Positions 1 to 9,050 of a stretch of 64,000 nt of DNA are shown one piece after another. This DNA comes from JBARDN01 sp963755705 (GTDB taxonomy: Bacteria > Desulfobacterota > Binatia > Binatales > Binataceae). Every line of letters begins with the position of its first letter. Position 1 is the stretch's first letter. The stretch covers positions 1 to 64,000 of the forward strand of contig CAVWKW010000005.1 in NCBI GenBank assembly GCA_963755705.1. The letters run 5' to 3'. Under the pieces are notes generated by a model. It saw only the letters and a program-made list of their open reading frames with translations. It made no database searches and had not been told where the DNA came from. The position numbers and the translations under genes were made by a program.

Positions 1-50
1 GCTGATTCGTAATCAGCAGGTCGTCGGTTCGAATCCGACGGGTGGCTCCA
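1..50 (+). tRNA. tRNA-Thr (CGT), 3' part
   Basis: The 3' half of a tRNA starting in the anticodon arm. The stem GCTGA/TCAGC closes a 7-base loop TTCGTAA with anticodon CGT (reads ACG, Thr). The T arm GTCGG-TTCGAAT-CCGAC, acceptor strand GGGTGGC, discriminator T and an encoded CCA follow. The 5' half lies before the window. The integrase gene on the opposite strand ends inside it, and it serves as the island attachment site. Confidence 0.85.
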
Positions 51-53
51 ATA
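6..53 (+). repeat. attL direct repeat
   Basis: A 48-bp sequence from the tRNA anticodon loop to three bases beyond CCA, repeated without mismatch at 26666-26713. The match breaks at position 5 (A versus C) and at 54 (G versus T), which fixes the ends. It overlaps the integrase stop codon, as is usual for tRNA-targeting tyrosine integrases. Confidence 0.9.
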
Positions 54-1086
54 GAATCAAGGACTTTTCCCGCTTCAACCCTTCCCTCATCATCGGACTG
101 TGCCCAATTTTGTGCCCACCCTCTCCTGATTTCGACGGTCGGATCGACATTTCGAGCCCCGCGATGGCGGCTTCTTTCGCTTTCTGCCGGATGTGACTGT
201 AGTGCTCCATCATCTTGCGGCTTACGTGGCCAGCGAGTGCGCGAACGGTCTCCTCACTGTTGTTCGGATTCTCGAGAAGCCGCGTGATGAACGTGTGGCG
301 CAGATCGTGCCACCTATACTTCAGCCCAACCTGCCGGAGCGCGGTATACCAGGCCGACTTCCACTCGTTTAGTGGTTGCTGAAAATCAACGGAGTAGATG
401 AGAGGGCCGCGCGCATCGCCCGCGAAGCCGATCTGGTGGCTGGGAAAAACGAATGCTTCCGGGTCGGCTGCTGGAAGTCTGGAGAGCCAGAGCGTAAGCA
501 CGCTGCGAGCCCTCATAGTCAGAGGTATTTTTCGGCCTGTGCCGGCGTCGGTCTTCGATTTCGCCACGACCAACTCACCTTTCGTAATCACTCCTTCTTG
601 CCATTCGAGATTCAGGTCTCTTCGGCGAAGAGCCTTCGCTTCACTCGCGCGCAAACCGGCATCAACACAGAGGACAAAGAGCGGTAGCAGTGCCGGACTG
701 CGGCTCGCGCCGCACGCGGCGTATAGTCGTTCGTCGTCATCGGGAAGAAGCGCCTTGCCCACGTCGTGCTTCTCTCTGAGCCAATCCACGTTTTCCGATA
801 GGTTGTGCCACAGGCGGAATGTTTTCAGGATTTGCCTTAACACGCCGATCTCATAATTGACGCTCCGGTGACCGAGCCCCTGCGTGAGGCGTTTCCTCTG
901 GAGTGCTCTGATGTCGGCGATATCGATATCGCAAACCAAACGGTCCTTAAACTCGGTGGTCAACGACTCGACGTACTGCCTGTAATTTCGAAGGGTACTT
1001 TCGCTCTTTCCGACCTTCGCTTCGATCCATTCTTTGGCGGCTCTGGGGAATAACGGAATGCGCTCCCGCTTGCCGATTCGGTTCAC
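13..1086 (-). CDS. int: Island tyrosine integrase
   Basis: A 357-residue phage-type integrase that should recombine attP with the tRNA-Thr 3' end. The N-terminal part is a SAM-like core-binding domain (about residues 15-105). The catalytic domain shows the Arg in AGLRASEA, a Lys in the beta-hairpin near KSKTDAG, the box HDLRHTF, the GH in LAGHVS and the Tyr in MEHYSHI. The last residues (EPPVGFEPTTC) are encoded by the antisense of the tRNA, and the gene reads away from the island toward the tRNA. It lies immediately inside attL and is full length for the family, so it may still be active. Confidence 0.93.
   Translation of the reverse strand: MNRIGKRERIPLFPRAAKEWIEAKVGKSESTLRNYRQYVESLTTEFKDRLVCDIDIADIRALQRKRLTQGLGHRSVNYEIGVLRQILKTFRLWHNLSENVDWLREKHDVGKALLPDDDERLYAACGASRSPALLPLFVLCVDAGLRASEAKALRRRDLNLEWQEGVITKGELVVAKSKTDAGTGRKIPLTMRARSVLTLWLSRLPAADPEAFVFPSHQIGFAGDARGPLIYSVDFQQPLNEWKSAWYTALRQVGLKYRWHDLRHTFITRLLENPNNSEETVRALAGHVSRKMMEHYSHIRQKAKEAAIAGLEMSIRPSKSGEGGHKIGHSPMMREGLKREKSLILLEPPVGFEPTTC
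99..117 (+). promoter_or_regulatory. TGTGCCC heptamer pair near attL
   Basis: Two TGTGCCC heptamers start 12 bp apart (99 and 111), about 45 bp inside attL and within the integrase 3' coding region. Four copies of the same heptamer occur near attR (26480-26520). They are candidate arm-type binding sites for the integrase or Xis protein; coding constraint or integrase-remnant sequence could also explain them. Confidence 0.35.
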
Positions 1087-1203
1087 TCCAAGCTCAAGGT
1101 CGCGGCGGCGGGCACGTTCGGCTTCTCTCGCAACCGTTTTCGAATTCGTCTTGGCCGACTCGCGGATAAAGCTGCCCCTGAAAAAGGAACTTGTACCAGT
1201 ACG

Positions 1204-1425
1204 TTAAGCCTGAGCCAGATAGCGACGAACTTCGGTATCCAGCACGACTACGCGCCGTCCGAGATGTGCCGCTTTGAGCCGCCCTCGTTTGACCTCCAGA
1301 CGGATGAACGGCACCGAGACGCTGAGGCTGCGGGCTAGCTCGTCCAAGGTCCAGCCGAGTTTTGGGGTGCTCAGCCTCTCCGAATCTGCGGCTTGAGCTT
1401 GGGAACTGACTTGAACTACTGACAT
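1204..1425 (-). CDS. AlpA/excisionase-like helix-turn-helix protein
   Basis: A small DNA-binding protein of about 73 residues. The segment LGWTLDELARSLSVSVPFIR followed by EVKRGRLKAAHLGRR has the winged-helix MerR/Xis shape (HTH, then a basic wing used to choose a binding site). The start at 1425 is chosen because GAGGTG lies 8 bp upstream of that ATG; an in-frame ATG at 1446 lacks a ribosome-binding site. It lies about 120 bp upstream of the integrase start on the same strand, the usual place for a recombination directionality factor. Whether it drives excision or acts as a repressor cannot be told from sequence. Confidence 0.7.
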   Translation of the reverse strand: MSVVQVSSQAQAADSERLSTPKLGWTLDELARSLSVSVPFIRLEVKRGRLKAAHLGRRVVVLDTEVRRYLAQA

Positions 1426-1540
1426 GATGACAACACCTCGATCCATTGAGTGCGACGGTCATTTACCCATCGTCAAGCTGGATCATAGACGAATTCTGAT
1501 GTAATTGTCAAATTCCATAATTTCGTCATATGGACGGATT

Positions 1541-2212
1541 TCACGATTTGGTCAGCAGGTCCAAACGCAAGAGCCGGACCCGTGCGGCCTGTTCGGAGAC
1601 CTGGCAACGTCGCATGATCCGCGCGACCACGGCGCGGCCGGAATCTGAATCGATGTTCAGCGGGAACTTGCTCCCATCCCGCATCGCGATCTCGCCGCCC
1701 ATTACGAGCACGTACGACCGCGGCATCAACAGCGCGCCGCTGATGTATGCCGCCTGCCATTCCATCCAATCGTTCTCCGGAGCGGTCACGATGGTGTCGC
1801 GGTGGCAAGTCCATGATGGCGCGGCAGGTTCGCTCTGCGCTTCTGGCCCGGACTTTCTCCACAGCGGAGCGTGAAACCAAACGTGGCCATATTCATGTCC
1901 GAGAGTAGTTCGGAGCCGGTTTTTGTAGCGCGGATCCGAGAGCCGTTTCGCAATCAGTACCCTCGGCTTTCGGTCGAAAAAGAAGTCGGTATGTCCGTCT
2001 TCTTCTTCAGGCAGATCGGCATACATATCGAGATCATCGGCCTCGGCCTCGATCATGCGGATCAGGTCATCGGTCGGGATCGGGAGTCTGAAGCCGCCGG
2101 AGTGCTGGTCCATGAACTCCGCGATGATTTGCTCGCATCGCTCGTCAAGCTCTTCCGTCTTGAAGTAGAGACGCTTGATCGGGCGTCCGAGCGGATCGCG
2201 AAGCAGCTTCAT
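1541..2212 (-). CDS. ImmA/IrrE-family metallopeptidase
   Basis: A 223-residue protein with the zinc-protease motif HEYGH at residues 106-110. Family members (ImmA of ICEBs1) cleave a partner XRE repressor and so induce the mobile element. The start ATG overlaps the stop of the upstream XRE gene by 4 bp, which supports co-translation and a functional pair. This pair is the most likely switch for island induction. The C-terminal third (after about residue 150) contains the usual extension seen in ImmA-like proteins. Confidence 0.88.
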   Translation of the reverse strand: MKLLRDPLGRPIKRLYFKTEELDERCEQIIAEFMDQHSGGFRLPIPTDDLIRMIEAEADDLDMYADLPEEEDGHTDFFFDRKPRVLIAKRLSDPRYKNRLRTTLGHEYGHVWFHAPLWRKSGPEAQSEPAAPSWTCHRDTIVTAPENDWMEWQAAYISGALLMPRSYVLVMGGEIAMRDGSKFPLNIDSDSGRAVVARIMRRCQVSEQAARVRLLRLDLLTKS

Positions 2213-2538
2213 TTTCGCTTGCCGGGCGGTTTGACTCCCAGCGCCTTGCGGAACGCGCGGTAGGCGGCTTCGACCCGCGGCTGATCGGCCTCGGTCTTCA
2301 CGTCCGGGGGCTGGCGATTCGCATGAAAGTACAGCACATCGGGCGAGATGCCGACAATCTTCGCGAGCTGCTCGATCAGATGGTCGTCGGGCGGGTAGCG
2401 GTGATCGTGCTCGACCGCGTTGAGATAAGGCGGATCGACGGGTCGGCCGTCTTCACGTCTTAACCGGGCGGCAACCTCTCTCTGGGTGAGCCCCGCCTTT
2501 TTGCGAACCTCTCTGAGCATTTGACCGAAGGTCTTCAT
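2209..2538 (-). CDS. XRE-family HTH repressor
   Basis: A 109-residue protein with an N-terminal HTH_3 domain (residues 5-70; GLTQREVAARL is helix 2 and the turn, and PPYLNAVEHDHRYP holds the recognition region). The basic C-terminus ends PPGKRK. It overlaps the ImmA gene by 4 bp. By analogy with ImmR-ImmA it probably represses the integrase or transfer genes and is the ImmA substrate. The target operator was not identified. Confidence 0.88.
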   Translation of the reverse strand: MKTFGQMLREVRKKAGLTQREVAARLRREDGRPVDPPYLNAVEHDHRYPPDDHLIEQLAKIVGISPDVLYFHANRQPPDVKTEADQPRVEAAYRAFRKALGVKPPGKRK

Positions 2539-2894
2539 TCCAATTGATCAGCGCGAACCATCGCCGCCTCCTCGTCGCTCCAGCATAGCTCAGTTAGCAG
2601 CGAATGTCATCAAAACTGATAATGTCGCAATTGTGGAACGGCTGAGCACGATGCCAAACGCACCGGACTGGCGTCCGCTTTCCCGAAGGGACAGGACGCG
2701 CTTCCGCCGGATGAAATTGCGGGAATATTTTGAAGGCGCGCTCCCCTCGACCGAGATAGGGGGAGCGCGCAGGATCCTGGGAAGCGCGCAACGGAGCGCT
2801 GCACGGCGTGACAAGCGAAGCGTCCGGCGTCAGCCGGTGGCGCGCCGTGCCCGTGGAGCGAGCGCCACCGATTTTGGCGGCGGGGGCCGATTGA
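2539..2894. other. Non-coding gap between the XRE gene and the relaxase
   Basis: About 350 bp with no credible gene. The short frames across it have arginine/alanine-rich translations typical of high-GC non-coding sequence. The only clear structure is the hairpin at 2736-2770. Confidence 0.5.
2736..2770 (-). terminator. Hairpin downstream of the relaxase gene
   Basis: A perfect 11-bp inverted repeat (GCGCGCTCCCC and GGGGAGCGCGC) with a 13-nt loop, about 125 bp past the relaxase stop. It could end the mobilisation operon transcript, but there is no strong T-run after it (CTTCAAAATATTCC), so intrinsic termination is only possible. Confidence 0.4.
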
Positions 2895-5624
2895 TCACCT
2901 TCGGATGCCGTGGCCTCGATTAAGCGTGTGCCGCTGCTCATCGGGCAGGACCGTGAAGGAGGAGTGGCGAACGCCGATCTGATGCTCGATCGCCATGGAT
3001 TTCTCGCGGCTTCTATCGAGCACTCTGAGGAGCTGGCCGCGGTCGTTCGTATAGATTGCGACGGAGCTTCTGGCGCGGCTAATCGAGACGTAAAATTGCT
3101 TGCGATTTACGAGCTCGGGCGAAAGCCGCGTGTCGATATCGACGATGACGCGATCGACGGTCGCGCCTTGCGCGGAGTGCGAAGTGGAGGCGTACCCGTG
3201 GTCGATGTGGCGTAGACGATCCGACGTGACGCTCAATTCCTTGCCGTTGTCCAAGCACAAAACGGCGCGGTGAGCGTCGATGATTTTGATGGTGGCGAAA
3301 TCGCCATTGGCAACGCCAAGTGCCCGGTCGGGAGAGCGAAACTGTATTCGGTCGCCTTGTCCGAAAACTCGAAGTTCCTCGCGAAAGGTTTCAACGCCGA
3401 ACAGCCGGACCGGATTGTATTGGACGCGCCGCCCGTTGCCCGTATCGATCGTAAGCATGTTCGCATCGCGATCGACTTTTTCGACATGGGCATAGGCGCC
3501 TTTGGCGATCGCGAACTGTTTACTGCCGCGCGTGAAGCGAATCACGTCGCCCGCTTCATAGTTGTAGGCGATCGAGCGCTGCGCGCCAGAGAGGCCGCGA
3601 TTCACCAAAATGGTCTGTTCAGTCCCGATGGTCGATACGTGACCCCGCGCGATCAGCTCGGCTCTGATCGCTCTGTTCAACTCGCGCCGCTCGTCGTTCG
3701 CCGGGCTGACGACCAGAACTCGCTCCCGGGATTGATGGGCATCAACGTACTCGCGAGCAATCTGTTGGCGGCGCCGTTCGAGGTCGGCAACTTCGCGGAT
3801 ATCGCCGCGGCGCTCGAGAATCGCGAGCGACTCCGCGACTTCGCCTCTGGCGGCGTACATCACCACTTGACGTAGCTCGGGATCGCGCTGGCGACGGATG
3901 GTATCGAGCCGGGCGACCAGCATTCCGGCCTCCTGCATCTGATAGACGGGCCGCCCCGCTTCGATCGCATGATGCTGGCCCTGGTCGCCTACAAAGATGA
4001 TCCTCGCGACGCTTTGCTCGCGAGCCTTGCGGAGAAGCCGGTTAACCTGCCGCGTGGGGAGCAGGCTCGACTCGTCGATGATCCAAAGTTCGTTCGAAGC
4101 AACTTGGGTTGACGGACTTTCGAGGAGGCTGGCGACGGTCCTTGCTGACACCCCGGCCTCGGCGAGTGACTTGACCGCGCACGTCGTCGGTGCGAACCCG
4201 CAGACGGTATGCCCCTGGCTTTCCGCGAATTCGCGTATCGCGCCGACCGTCGTGGTCTTCGCGGCGCCTGCGCGGCCTTCGATTGAGGTGATCCAGTCGC
4301 TGGACGCAAGCGTGAGTTCGGCGACGGCAGTCTGATCAGGAAGCAAGTTGCGCTGGCTCGCCCATCGACGAATCTCGTCCGAATTGCTGATCGCCCACGC
4401 CGCGCCCTGGCCCGCACGCATCAGTTCGATGTTCCCGCGCTCAAGCGCGATCATCTCTGGCGTCGTGTAGGCACCTCGTGGCGAGTTCACAGAATCGCCA
4501 GCGACAATCAGCTGACTGGCTTGCTGGAACTGCTCGCTCTCAGCGCGTATCTGATGAAGGTCGCTATACCCCATCGCGTGCTGCAGAGCTTTCGCCTCAA
4601 GCGCACGCCGATCGATTACGGCCTCGCGCTCGCTGTTTTCGTCGATACTCGGGCGGATGGCTTCTCCCGCCTTTTGCGGATGTCGAAACTGGATGGGTCC
4701 GCGTTCGCGCGATTGCGACAAGAGACGCTCGACTTCGATTCCATACTGCAGCGCGCGTGAGCGCCACTCCGCCTTCAGACTTTCTTCGTCGCGATGATCC
4801 TTGGCCAGCCGCGTTCGATGGGCGATGTTTTGCGCCGCCTGTGCGCCCGCGAGCCCTTCACGGACGAGGGCCTGCTCGATGTCCTGGCGACGACGGGAGA
4901 AGGCCATCACCTGCTCGCGTGTGTAGCCGGCCAGCTCCCAGCGTCCGTCTCGACCGCCGATCCGGATTTCGTATCCTAGCTGTTGAACCTGTCGGGCCAG
5001 TTCAGAGCGGTAAACTGCCGTGGCGAAGGCTTGCGCGCGATAGATCTCAATCGGGTCGAGGCCGCGCCACTGTCCGTCCGGGCGGCGGGTCATGTTGGCG
5101 ATGACGACATGCGTGTGAAGGTGCGGATCGGGACCGTAACCGTCTTGAACTCCACTGGCGGGCCTAGCGGCAATGTGATCGAAGCGCGCGGCGACGACAT
5201 TGCCCGTGACAACCCATTCGCTCCCGCCTCGACGCCGAGAGAGCGCATAATGTTCGAGTTCAACGAGCGCCCGACTGAGTGCCGTACGATGCGCTTCGAT
5301 GAGGCGGTGATCGTCTCCGGCCAGCCCTTGAATGCTCACCGACTTCGGCGCGTTGAAGGTCGCGTCCCAACCTGCGCGCCGGTCGTCGTAGCCGTTCGCC
5401 TTATGAATGAGCACCTCACCGGACGCGGGACAAAGCCCGCGCAGTACAGAGCGGAAGTCTTCGGACGCAATCTCGCCGGAGAGTCCCAACTCTTCAGCGC
5501 CGCGGCCGAACCATTGACCTACGACCCGCTGCTTCTCGGTGTAGTAATCGTCCTGCGAGTACTTCTCTTCGTAATAGGTTTCGGCTTGGGCGGCAGTTAG
5601 CGCGCCTTTGGACATTACCAGCAT
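2895..5624 (-). CDS. MobF-family conjugative relaxase/helicase (TrwC-like)
   Basis: A 909-residue relaxase-helicase that would nick oriT, stay bound through a tyrosine and unwind the transferred strand. The relaxase domain (about 1-300) shows paired tyrosines near residues 17-28 and the metal-binding histidines in PHLHTHVV (168, 170, 172). The SF1 helicase part has Walker A GRAGAAKTT (about 450-458), Walker B WIIDESS (514-520) and GDQGQ. It is close to the usual 950-1000 aa of TrwC. The start shares one base with the coupling-protein stop; an in-frame ATG at 5615 is an alternative. It belongs to the trwA-trwB-trwC-type operon and appears intact. Confidence 0.93.
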   Translation of the reverse strand: MLVMSKGALTAAQAETYYEEKYSQDDYYTEKQRVVGQWFGRGAEELGLSGEIASEDFRSVLRGLCPASGEVLIHKANGYDDRRAGWDATFNAPKSVSIQGLAGDDHRLIEAHRTALSRALVELEHYALSRRRGGSEWVVTGNVVAARFDHIAARPASGVQDGYGPDPHLHTHVVIANMTRRPDGQWRGLDPIEIYRAQAFATAVYRSELARQVQQLGYEIRIGGRDGRWELAGYTREQVMAFSRRRQDIEQALVREGLAGAQAAQNIAHRTRLAKDHRDEESLKAEWRSRALQYGIEVERLLSQSRERGPIQFRHPQKAGEAIRPSIDENSEREAVIDRRALEAKALQHAMGYSDLHQIRAESEQFQQASQLIVAGDSVNSPRGAYTTPEMIALERGNIELMRAGQGAAWAISNSDEIRRWASQRNLLPDQTAVAELTLASSDWITSIEGRAGAAKTTTVGAIREFAESQGHTVCGFAPTTCAVKSLAEAGVSARTVASLLESPSTQVASNELWIIDESSLLPTRQVNRLLRKAREQSVARIIFVGDQGQHHAIEAGRPVYQMQEAGMLVARLDTIRRQRDPELRQVVMYAARGEVAESLAILERRGDIREVADLERRRQQIAREYVDAHQSRERVLVVSPANDERRELNRAIRAELIARGHVSTIGTEQTILVNRGLSGAQRSIAYNYEAGDVIRFTRGSKQFAIAKGAYAHVEKVDRDANMLTIDTGNGRRVQYNPVRLFGVETFREELRVFGQGDRIQFRSPDRALGVANGDFATIKIIDAHRAVLCLDNGKELSVTSDRLRHIDHGYASTSHSAQGATVDRVIVDIDTRLSPELVNRKQFYVSISRARSSVAIYTNDRGQLLRVLDRSREKSMAIEHQIGVRHSSFTVLPDEQRHTLNRGHGIRR

Positions 5625-6483
5625 TAGTCCTGAATCCTCACCGGAGCGCCCGCGGTCCCATTCGGAGGCGTCGGGGGGCGACTGATTGTCCGCGTCGCCA
5701 AGGCGGCGCCGGAATCATGGCTGGCCGGTCTCGGAAGCGCGCGCGGAACGAACTCGACCTGCCGCCTGCGCGGAACGCACGGCTTCACTTTGACGCGGGC
5801 GCGATCGAGACCGGCGATGCAGAGATAGCCTTCCAGCCTCGGCAGCCGCTGGACCTCCGACGCCATCACAACGGGCTCGGTCCGGCGTGCAGGATGGAGG
5901 TTGTACCGGTTGCCATGATCGGCCGTGCTTATTCCGATCTCCTCGCGCAGCGTCTCGCGCTCGCCGATCTGCCGCGCGATGAAGGCCGCCGTCTCGGGCT
6001 CGTCCACCCGTAGTAGAAGCTTCGTCGAAGGCATGGACGCCAGCACCGCGGCCTGCTCGTGGCCATAGATTCGGCGCAGTTGAGCGATGCTCTGGAACCC
6101 CAGCACGGCGGCGAGTCCGCGCTTTCGTCCGCGAGTTACCAGCGTCTCGAGCTTCGCCTGACGGCCAAGCACGGGAAGCTCGTCCACCACGATCCAGACC
6201 CTTCGGCGATCGCTGGCGGAGTTGAGCAGGCGGCCGACAATGAGATCGAGCCAGAGATTCGCCAAGGGCAGCGCTGCCGAGTTGGACTCGTCGCGCATGG
6301 TCACGAACAGCCATCCTTCGGGATGCTCGGCCCATTGGAGCGCGCTCCACGAGAGCCGTCCGTCGGCGGGCGGCAAGTACAAGAACGGTCTGGTTGCGTT
6401 CGCAACCGTCGCGATAATGCCGGCACCCTGCTCGTGCGCCCCGGGATCGATCAGGCTATACGCGGGCGTGCCGGAGATGGCCT
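5624..6483 (-). pseudogene. TrwB-like coupling protein, C-terminal half (split by IS21)
   Basis: The 3' part of a type IV coupling protein gene. It carries the second half of the ATPase, including Walker B region WIVVDELP, the RKRGLAAVLGFQS segment and a proline-rich tail. The open frame begins a few codons inside the IS. Removing the IS and one copy of the target duplication rejoins it in frame with the N-terminal half at 9051-10018, giving an uninterrupted 606-residue protein (1821 nt). As it stands no functional coupling protein can be made, so DNA delivery to a secretion channel should be lost. Confidence 0.88.
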
Positions 6484-6585
6484 TGATCAACGACAATTAA
6501 ATCTGCCGGTTGACGACAATTAGAATTGCCGGTTGTCGCCGTCCCGACGGCGCGCGAGAGAAGTGGAGTCAGGCGGTGAGACTCC

Positions 6586-8070
6586 ATGGTGAAGGATGCG
6601 CAGGTCGGGGTGTTGCGGAGAAAGCGGATGGAAGGCAAGACGCAAGAGGCGGCAGCGGCGACAGCCGGGATGAGCGTGCGCAGCGCGCGCAAGTGGGAGC
6701 GTGGTTTGTGCCCGTCGCAGCGGGGTAAGCCGCGCACGTGGCGGACGCGGGGAGATCCGTTTGCCGAGGTGTTTGAGGGTGAAGTGGTGGCGCTGCTGGC
6801 GGCCGATCGGGATGGCGTCCTGGAGGCGACCACGCTGTTGGGCGAGCTTAACCGTCGTCATCCGGGCCGGTTCAGCAAGGGGCAACTACGAACTCTGCAA
6901 CGCCGGGTGCGTCAGTGGCGAGGCCTGAACGGGCCGGAGAAGGAAGTATACTTTCCGCAGGAGCATCCACCCGGACGCGAAGCCGCCTATGATTTTACCA
7001 ACTGCGATGAGTTGGGCGTCACCATCTGCGGTGCGCCGTTCGCGCATCTGTTGTTCGAGCTGGTGTTGAGCTTCAGCGGCTGGCGCTGGCCTACGGTGGC
7101 GCTGAGCGAGAGCTTCGAAGCGCTCGCGCCGGGGGTGGAGGAGGCGCTGTGGCGGTTGGGCGGAGTGACGGAGGTGCTGCGCTCGGACAATCTCTCCGCG
7201 GCGACCCACGAACTGCCGCTGAGCGGCGGACGGGCGCTGACCAAACGCTATCAAGCCTTGCTGGAGCACTACCGCATGAAGTCAACGCGGATCTTCCCAC
7301 GCAAGGCGCACGAGAACGGAGTGGTCGAGCAAGCCCATCGGCGGACCAAGTCGATCCTGGCGCAGATGCTGGTGCTGCGCGCGAGTCGCGACTTTGCCTC
7401 GGTCGGAGAGTATCAGCGCTGGGTGCGTGAGGTGATCGAGCGTGAGCACAACGCGCTGCTCGACACAAAGCTGGCCGAGGAACGATCGCATCTGCGCCCG
7501 CTGCCCTCGGTGGCGCTGCCCGCGTACACCGCGATTATCGCCAAGGTTCGCCGTTGGAGCACGATCCGGGTGCTGAATCACACCTATTCGGTTCCGGCCA
7601 GACTGATTGGCGAGCGGGTCAGGGTACTGCTGCATCACGACCATCTCGAGGTCTACTTCGCGGGCAAGCTGGTCGAGCGGTTGCCGCGCCTGCGCGGCCA
7701 GCGGTGGGCGCGCATCGATTATCATCACGTGATCTGGTCGCTGGCGAAAAAGCCCGGCGCGTTCGCCCGTTACCGCTGGCGCGAGGAGATGTTCCCGAGC
7801 CTGGTCTTTCGTCGCGCCTACGATGTGTTGCGCGGCTTCCATGGCGAGCGGGCCGACCTGGAGTACGTGCGCATCCTCCATATGGCCGCGACCAGCGGCG
7901 AGGCGGTGGTGGAACGAAGCCTGCGCGAGTTGCTGGAAAGCGCCGCGCGATTCGCCGCCGAACAGGTGCGGCGCACGGTCAGACCCGAGCGGCCGAGCGT
8001 GCCAGCGGTCACGATCGGAGCGCCGGATCTGCGCGCGTATGACGCCTTGCTTGAGGAGGTGAGGTCATGA
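6586..8070 (+). CDS. istA: IS21-family transposase IstA
   Basis: A 494-residue transposase. The N-terminal HTH (about residues 10-40, GKTQEAAAATAGMSVRSARK) binds the ends. An rve-type DDE core follows with Asp in YDFTNCDE, Asp in LRSDNLSAA and Glu in KAHENGVVEQAH. The C-terminal beta-barrel region (about 340-400) is the usual Mu-like domain. Length matches long IstA proteins. The stop overlaps the istB start by 4 bp, which couples translation. Confidence 0.93.
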   Translation: MVKDAQVGVLRRKRMEGKTQEAAAATAGMSVRSARKWERGLCPSQRGKPRTWRTRGDPFAEVFEGEVVALLAADRDGVLEATTLLGELNRRHPGRFSKGQLRTLQRRVRQWRGLNGPEKEVYFPQEHPPGREAAYDFTNCDELGVTICGAPFAHLLFELVLSFSGWRWPTVALSESFEALAPGVEEALWRLGGVTEVLRSDNLSAATHELPLSGGRALTKRYQALLEHYRMKSTRIFPRKAHENGVVEQAHRRTKSILAQMLVLRASRDFASVGEYQRWVREVIEREHNALLDTKLAEERSHLRPLPSVALPAYTAIIAKVRRWSTIRVLNHTYSVPARLIGERVRVLLHHDHLEVYFAGKLVERLPRLRGQRWARIDYHHVIWSLAKKPGAFARYRWREEMFPSLVFRRAYDVLRGFHGERADLEYVRILHMAATSGEAVVERSLRELLESAARFAAEQVRRTVRPERPSVPAVTIGAPDLRAYDALLEEVRS

Positions 8071-8855
8071 AAGCCCCGCAAGTGGACATTGTCGAGCGCA
8101 CGGCCGAGTTGCTAACTCGCTTCAGTCTCAGCACCGCGGCGCCCGAGCTTGGGCCGCGTCTGGAGAGTGCCGGCCATCGCGAGGCGCTGCTGGTGGTGTT
8201 GGAAGTACTGGAGCTGGAAGCCGAGGCGCGCGAGCAGCGCAAGATCACGCGTCTGCGCCGCGCCGCGCAGCTTCCGCCCGGCAAAACCTTCGAGACGCTG
8301 GAAGCGAGCACGCTGCCCGCGCCGCTGCTGCGAAAACTGCGCGAGCTTGCGCGCGGCGAGTTCCTGGAGCGGGCGGAGAACGCGCTGGCCTTCGGTCTGC
8401 CCGGTGTGGGCAAGAGCCACGCCGCCTGCGCAATCGGCGACGCGCTCATCGAGTTGGGACACTCGGTGCTGTTCCGTCCCGCCTATCAACTGGTGCAGGA
8501 GCTGCTCGCCGCCAAGCGCGATCTGGTGCTGCCGCAGAAGTTGCGCCGGCTCGATTCGTTCGAGCTTTTGATCCTGGACGACATCGGCTACGTCAAACAG
8601 AGCCCGGAAGAAGCCGAGGTGCTGTTCACGCTTATTGCTGAGCGGTACGAGCGGCGCTCGATGCTGATCACCAGCAACTTAGTCTTCAGCGCTTGGGAGA
8701 AAATCTTCAAGGACCCGATGGCTACGGCGGCCGCGATTGACCGCCTGGTCCATCACGCGATGATTCTGGAGTTCAACGTTCCCAGCTATCGCACCCGAAA
8801 AAGTAGGCGAACCGAAACCAAAACCGCCGACGGTGCGGAGGCGAGGGCCGACTGA
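8067..8855 (+). CDS. istB: IS21-family ATPase helper IstB
   Basis: A 262-residue DnaC-like AAA+ ATPase that assembles on target DNA and stimulates IstA. Walker A is GLPGVGKSH (about residue 112), Walker B is LLILDDIGY (about 170), and sensor-1 Asn occurs in ITSNLVF. Length and the 4-bp overlap with istA are typical. Nothing suggests inactivation. Confidence 0.93.
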   Translation: MKAPQVDIVERTAELLTRFSLSTAAPELGPRLESAGHREALLVVLEVLELEAEAREQRKITRLRRAAQLPPGKTFETLEASTLPAPLLRKLRELARGEFLERAENALAFGLPGVGKSHAACAIGDALIELGHSVLFRPAYQLVQELLAAKRDLVLPQKLRRLDSFELLILDDIGYVKQSPEEAEVLFTLIAERYERRSMLITSNLVFSAWEKIFKDPMATAAAIDRLVHHAMILEFNVPSYRTRKSRRTETKTADGAEARAD

Positions 8856-8866
8856 TGCGCGACGGT

Positions 8867-8931
8867 GATGGTCGGGGTCTGGCGCGCCGCTTGCAAAAAA
8901 GGCGCAAGCCCCGCGCCAGACCCCGACCATC
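8867..8931. terminator. Long perfect inverted repeat after istB
   Basis: Two 20-bp arms (8867-8886 and 8912-8931) pair perfectly around a 25-nt loop, which contains a second small stem (CTTGC/GCAAG). It begins 12 bp after the istB stop inside the IS. It probably works as a bidirectional terminator or blocks read-through from the flanking gene; there is no T-run. Confidence 0.55.
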
Positions 8932-9050
8932 ATCCCCAACTATGAGAGAAGCGAGAAAAGTGGTCAGAGCAGCGAAACCGAATCTTTAAACCTGGCGACA
9001 ACCGGCAAAAATAGTTGTCGTTAACCGGCAAGAATAGTTGACGCTGAACA

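Larger units (their letters stand above)
6484..9050 (+). mobile_element. IS21-family insertion sequence (istA-istB)
   Basis: A 2567-bp element starting TG and ending CA. Each end carries two tandem copies of a repeat containing TGCCGGTTGTCGCC-like sequence, the multiple terminal repeats typical of IS21. The flanks carry a 7-bp target duplication ATGGCCT (6477-6483 and 9051-9057). It encodes IstA and IstB with a 4-bp overlap and ends with a long hairpin. Both genes are intact and the terminal repeats are well preserved, so the insertion looks recent. Confidence 0.92.

Noticed and set aside
2594..2941. Frames on both strands between the XRE gene and the relaxase
   Set aside because: Arg/Ala/Ser-rich translations without family features, no ribosome-binding sites, and overlap with the hairpin and the relaxase end.
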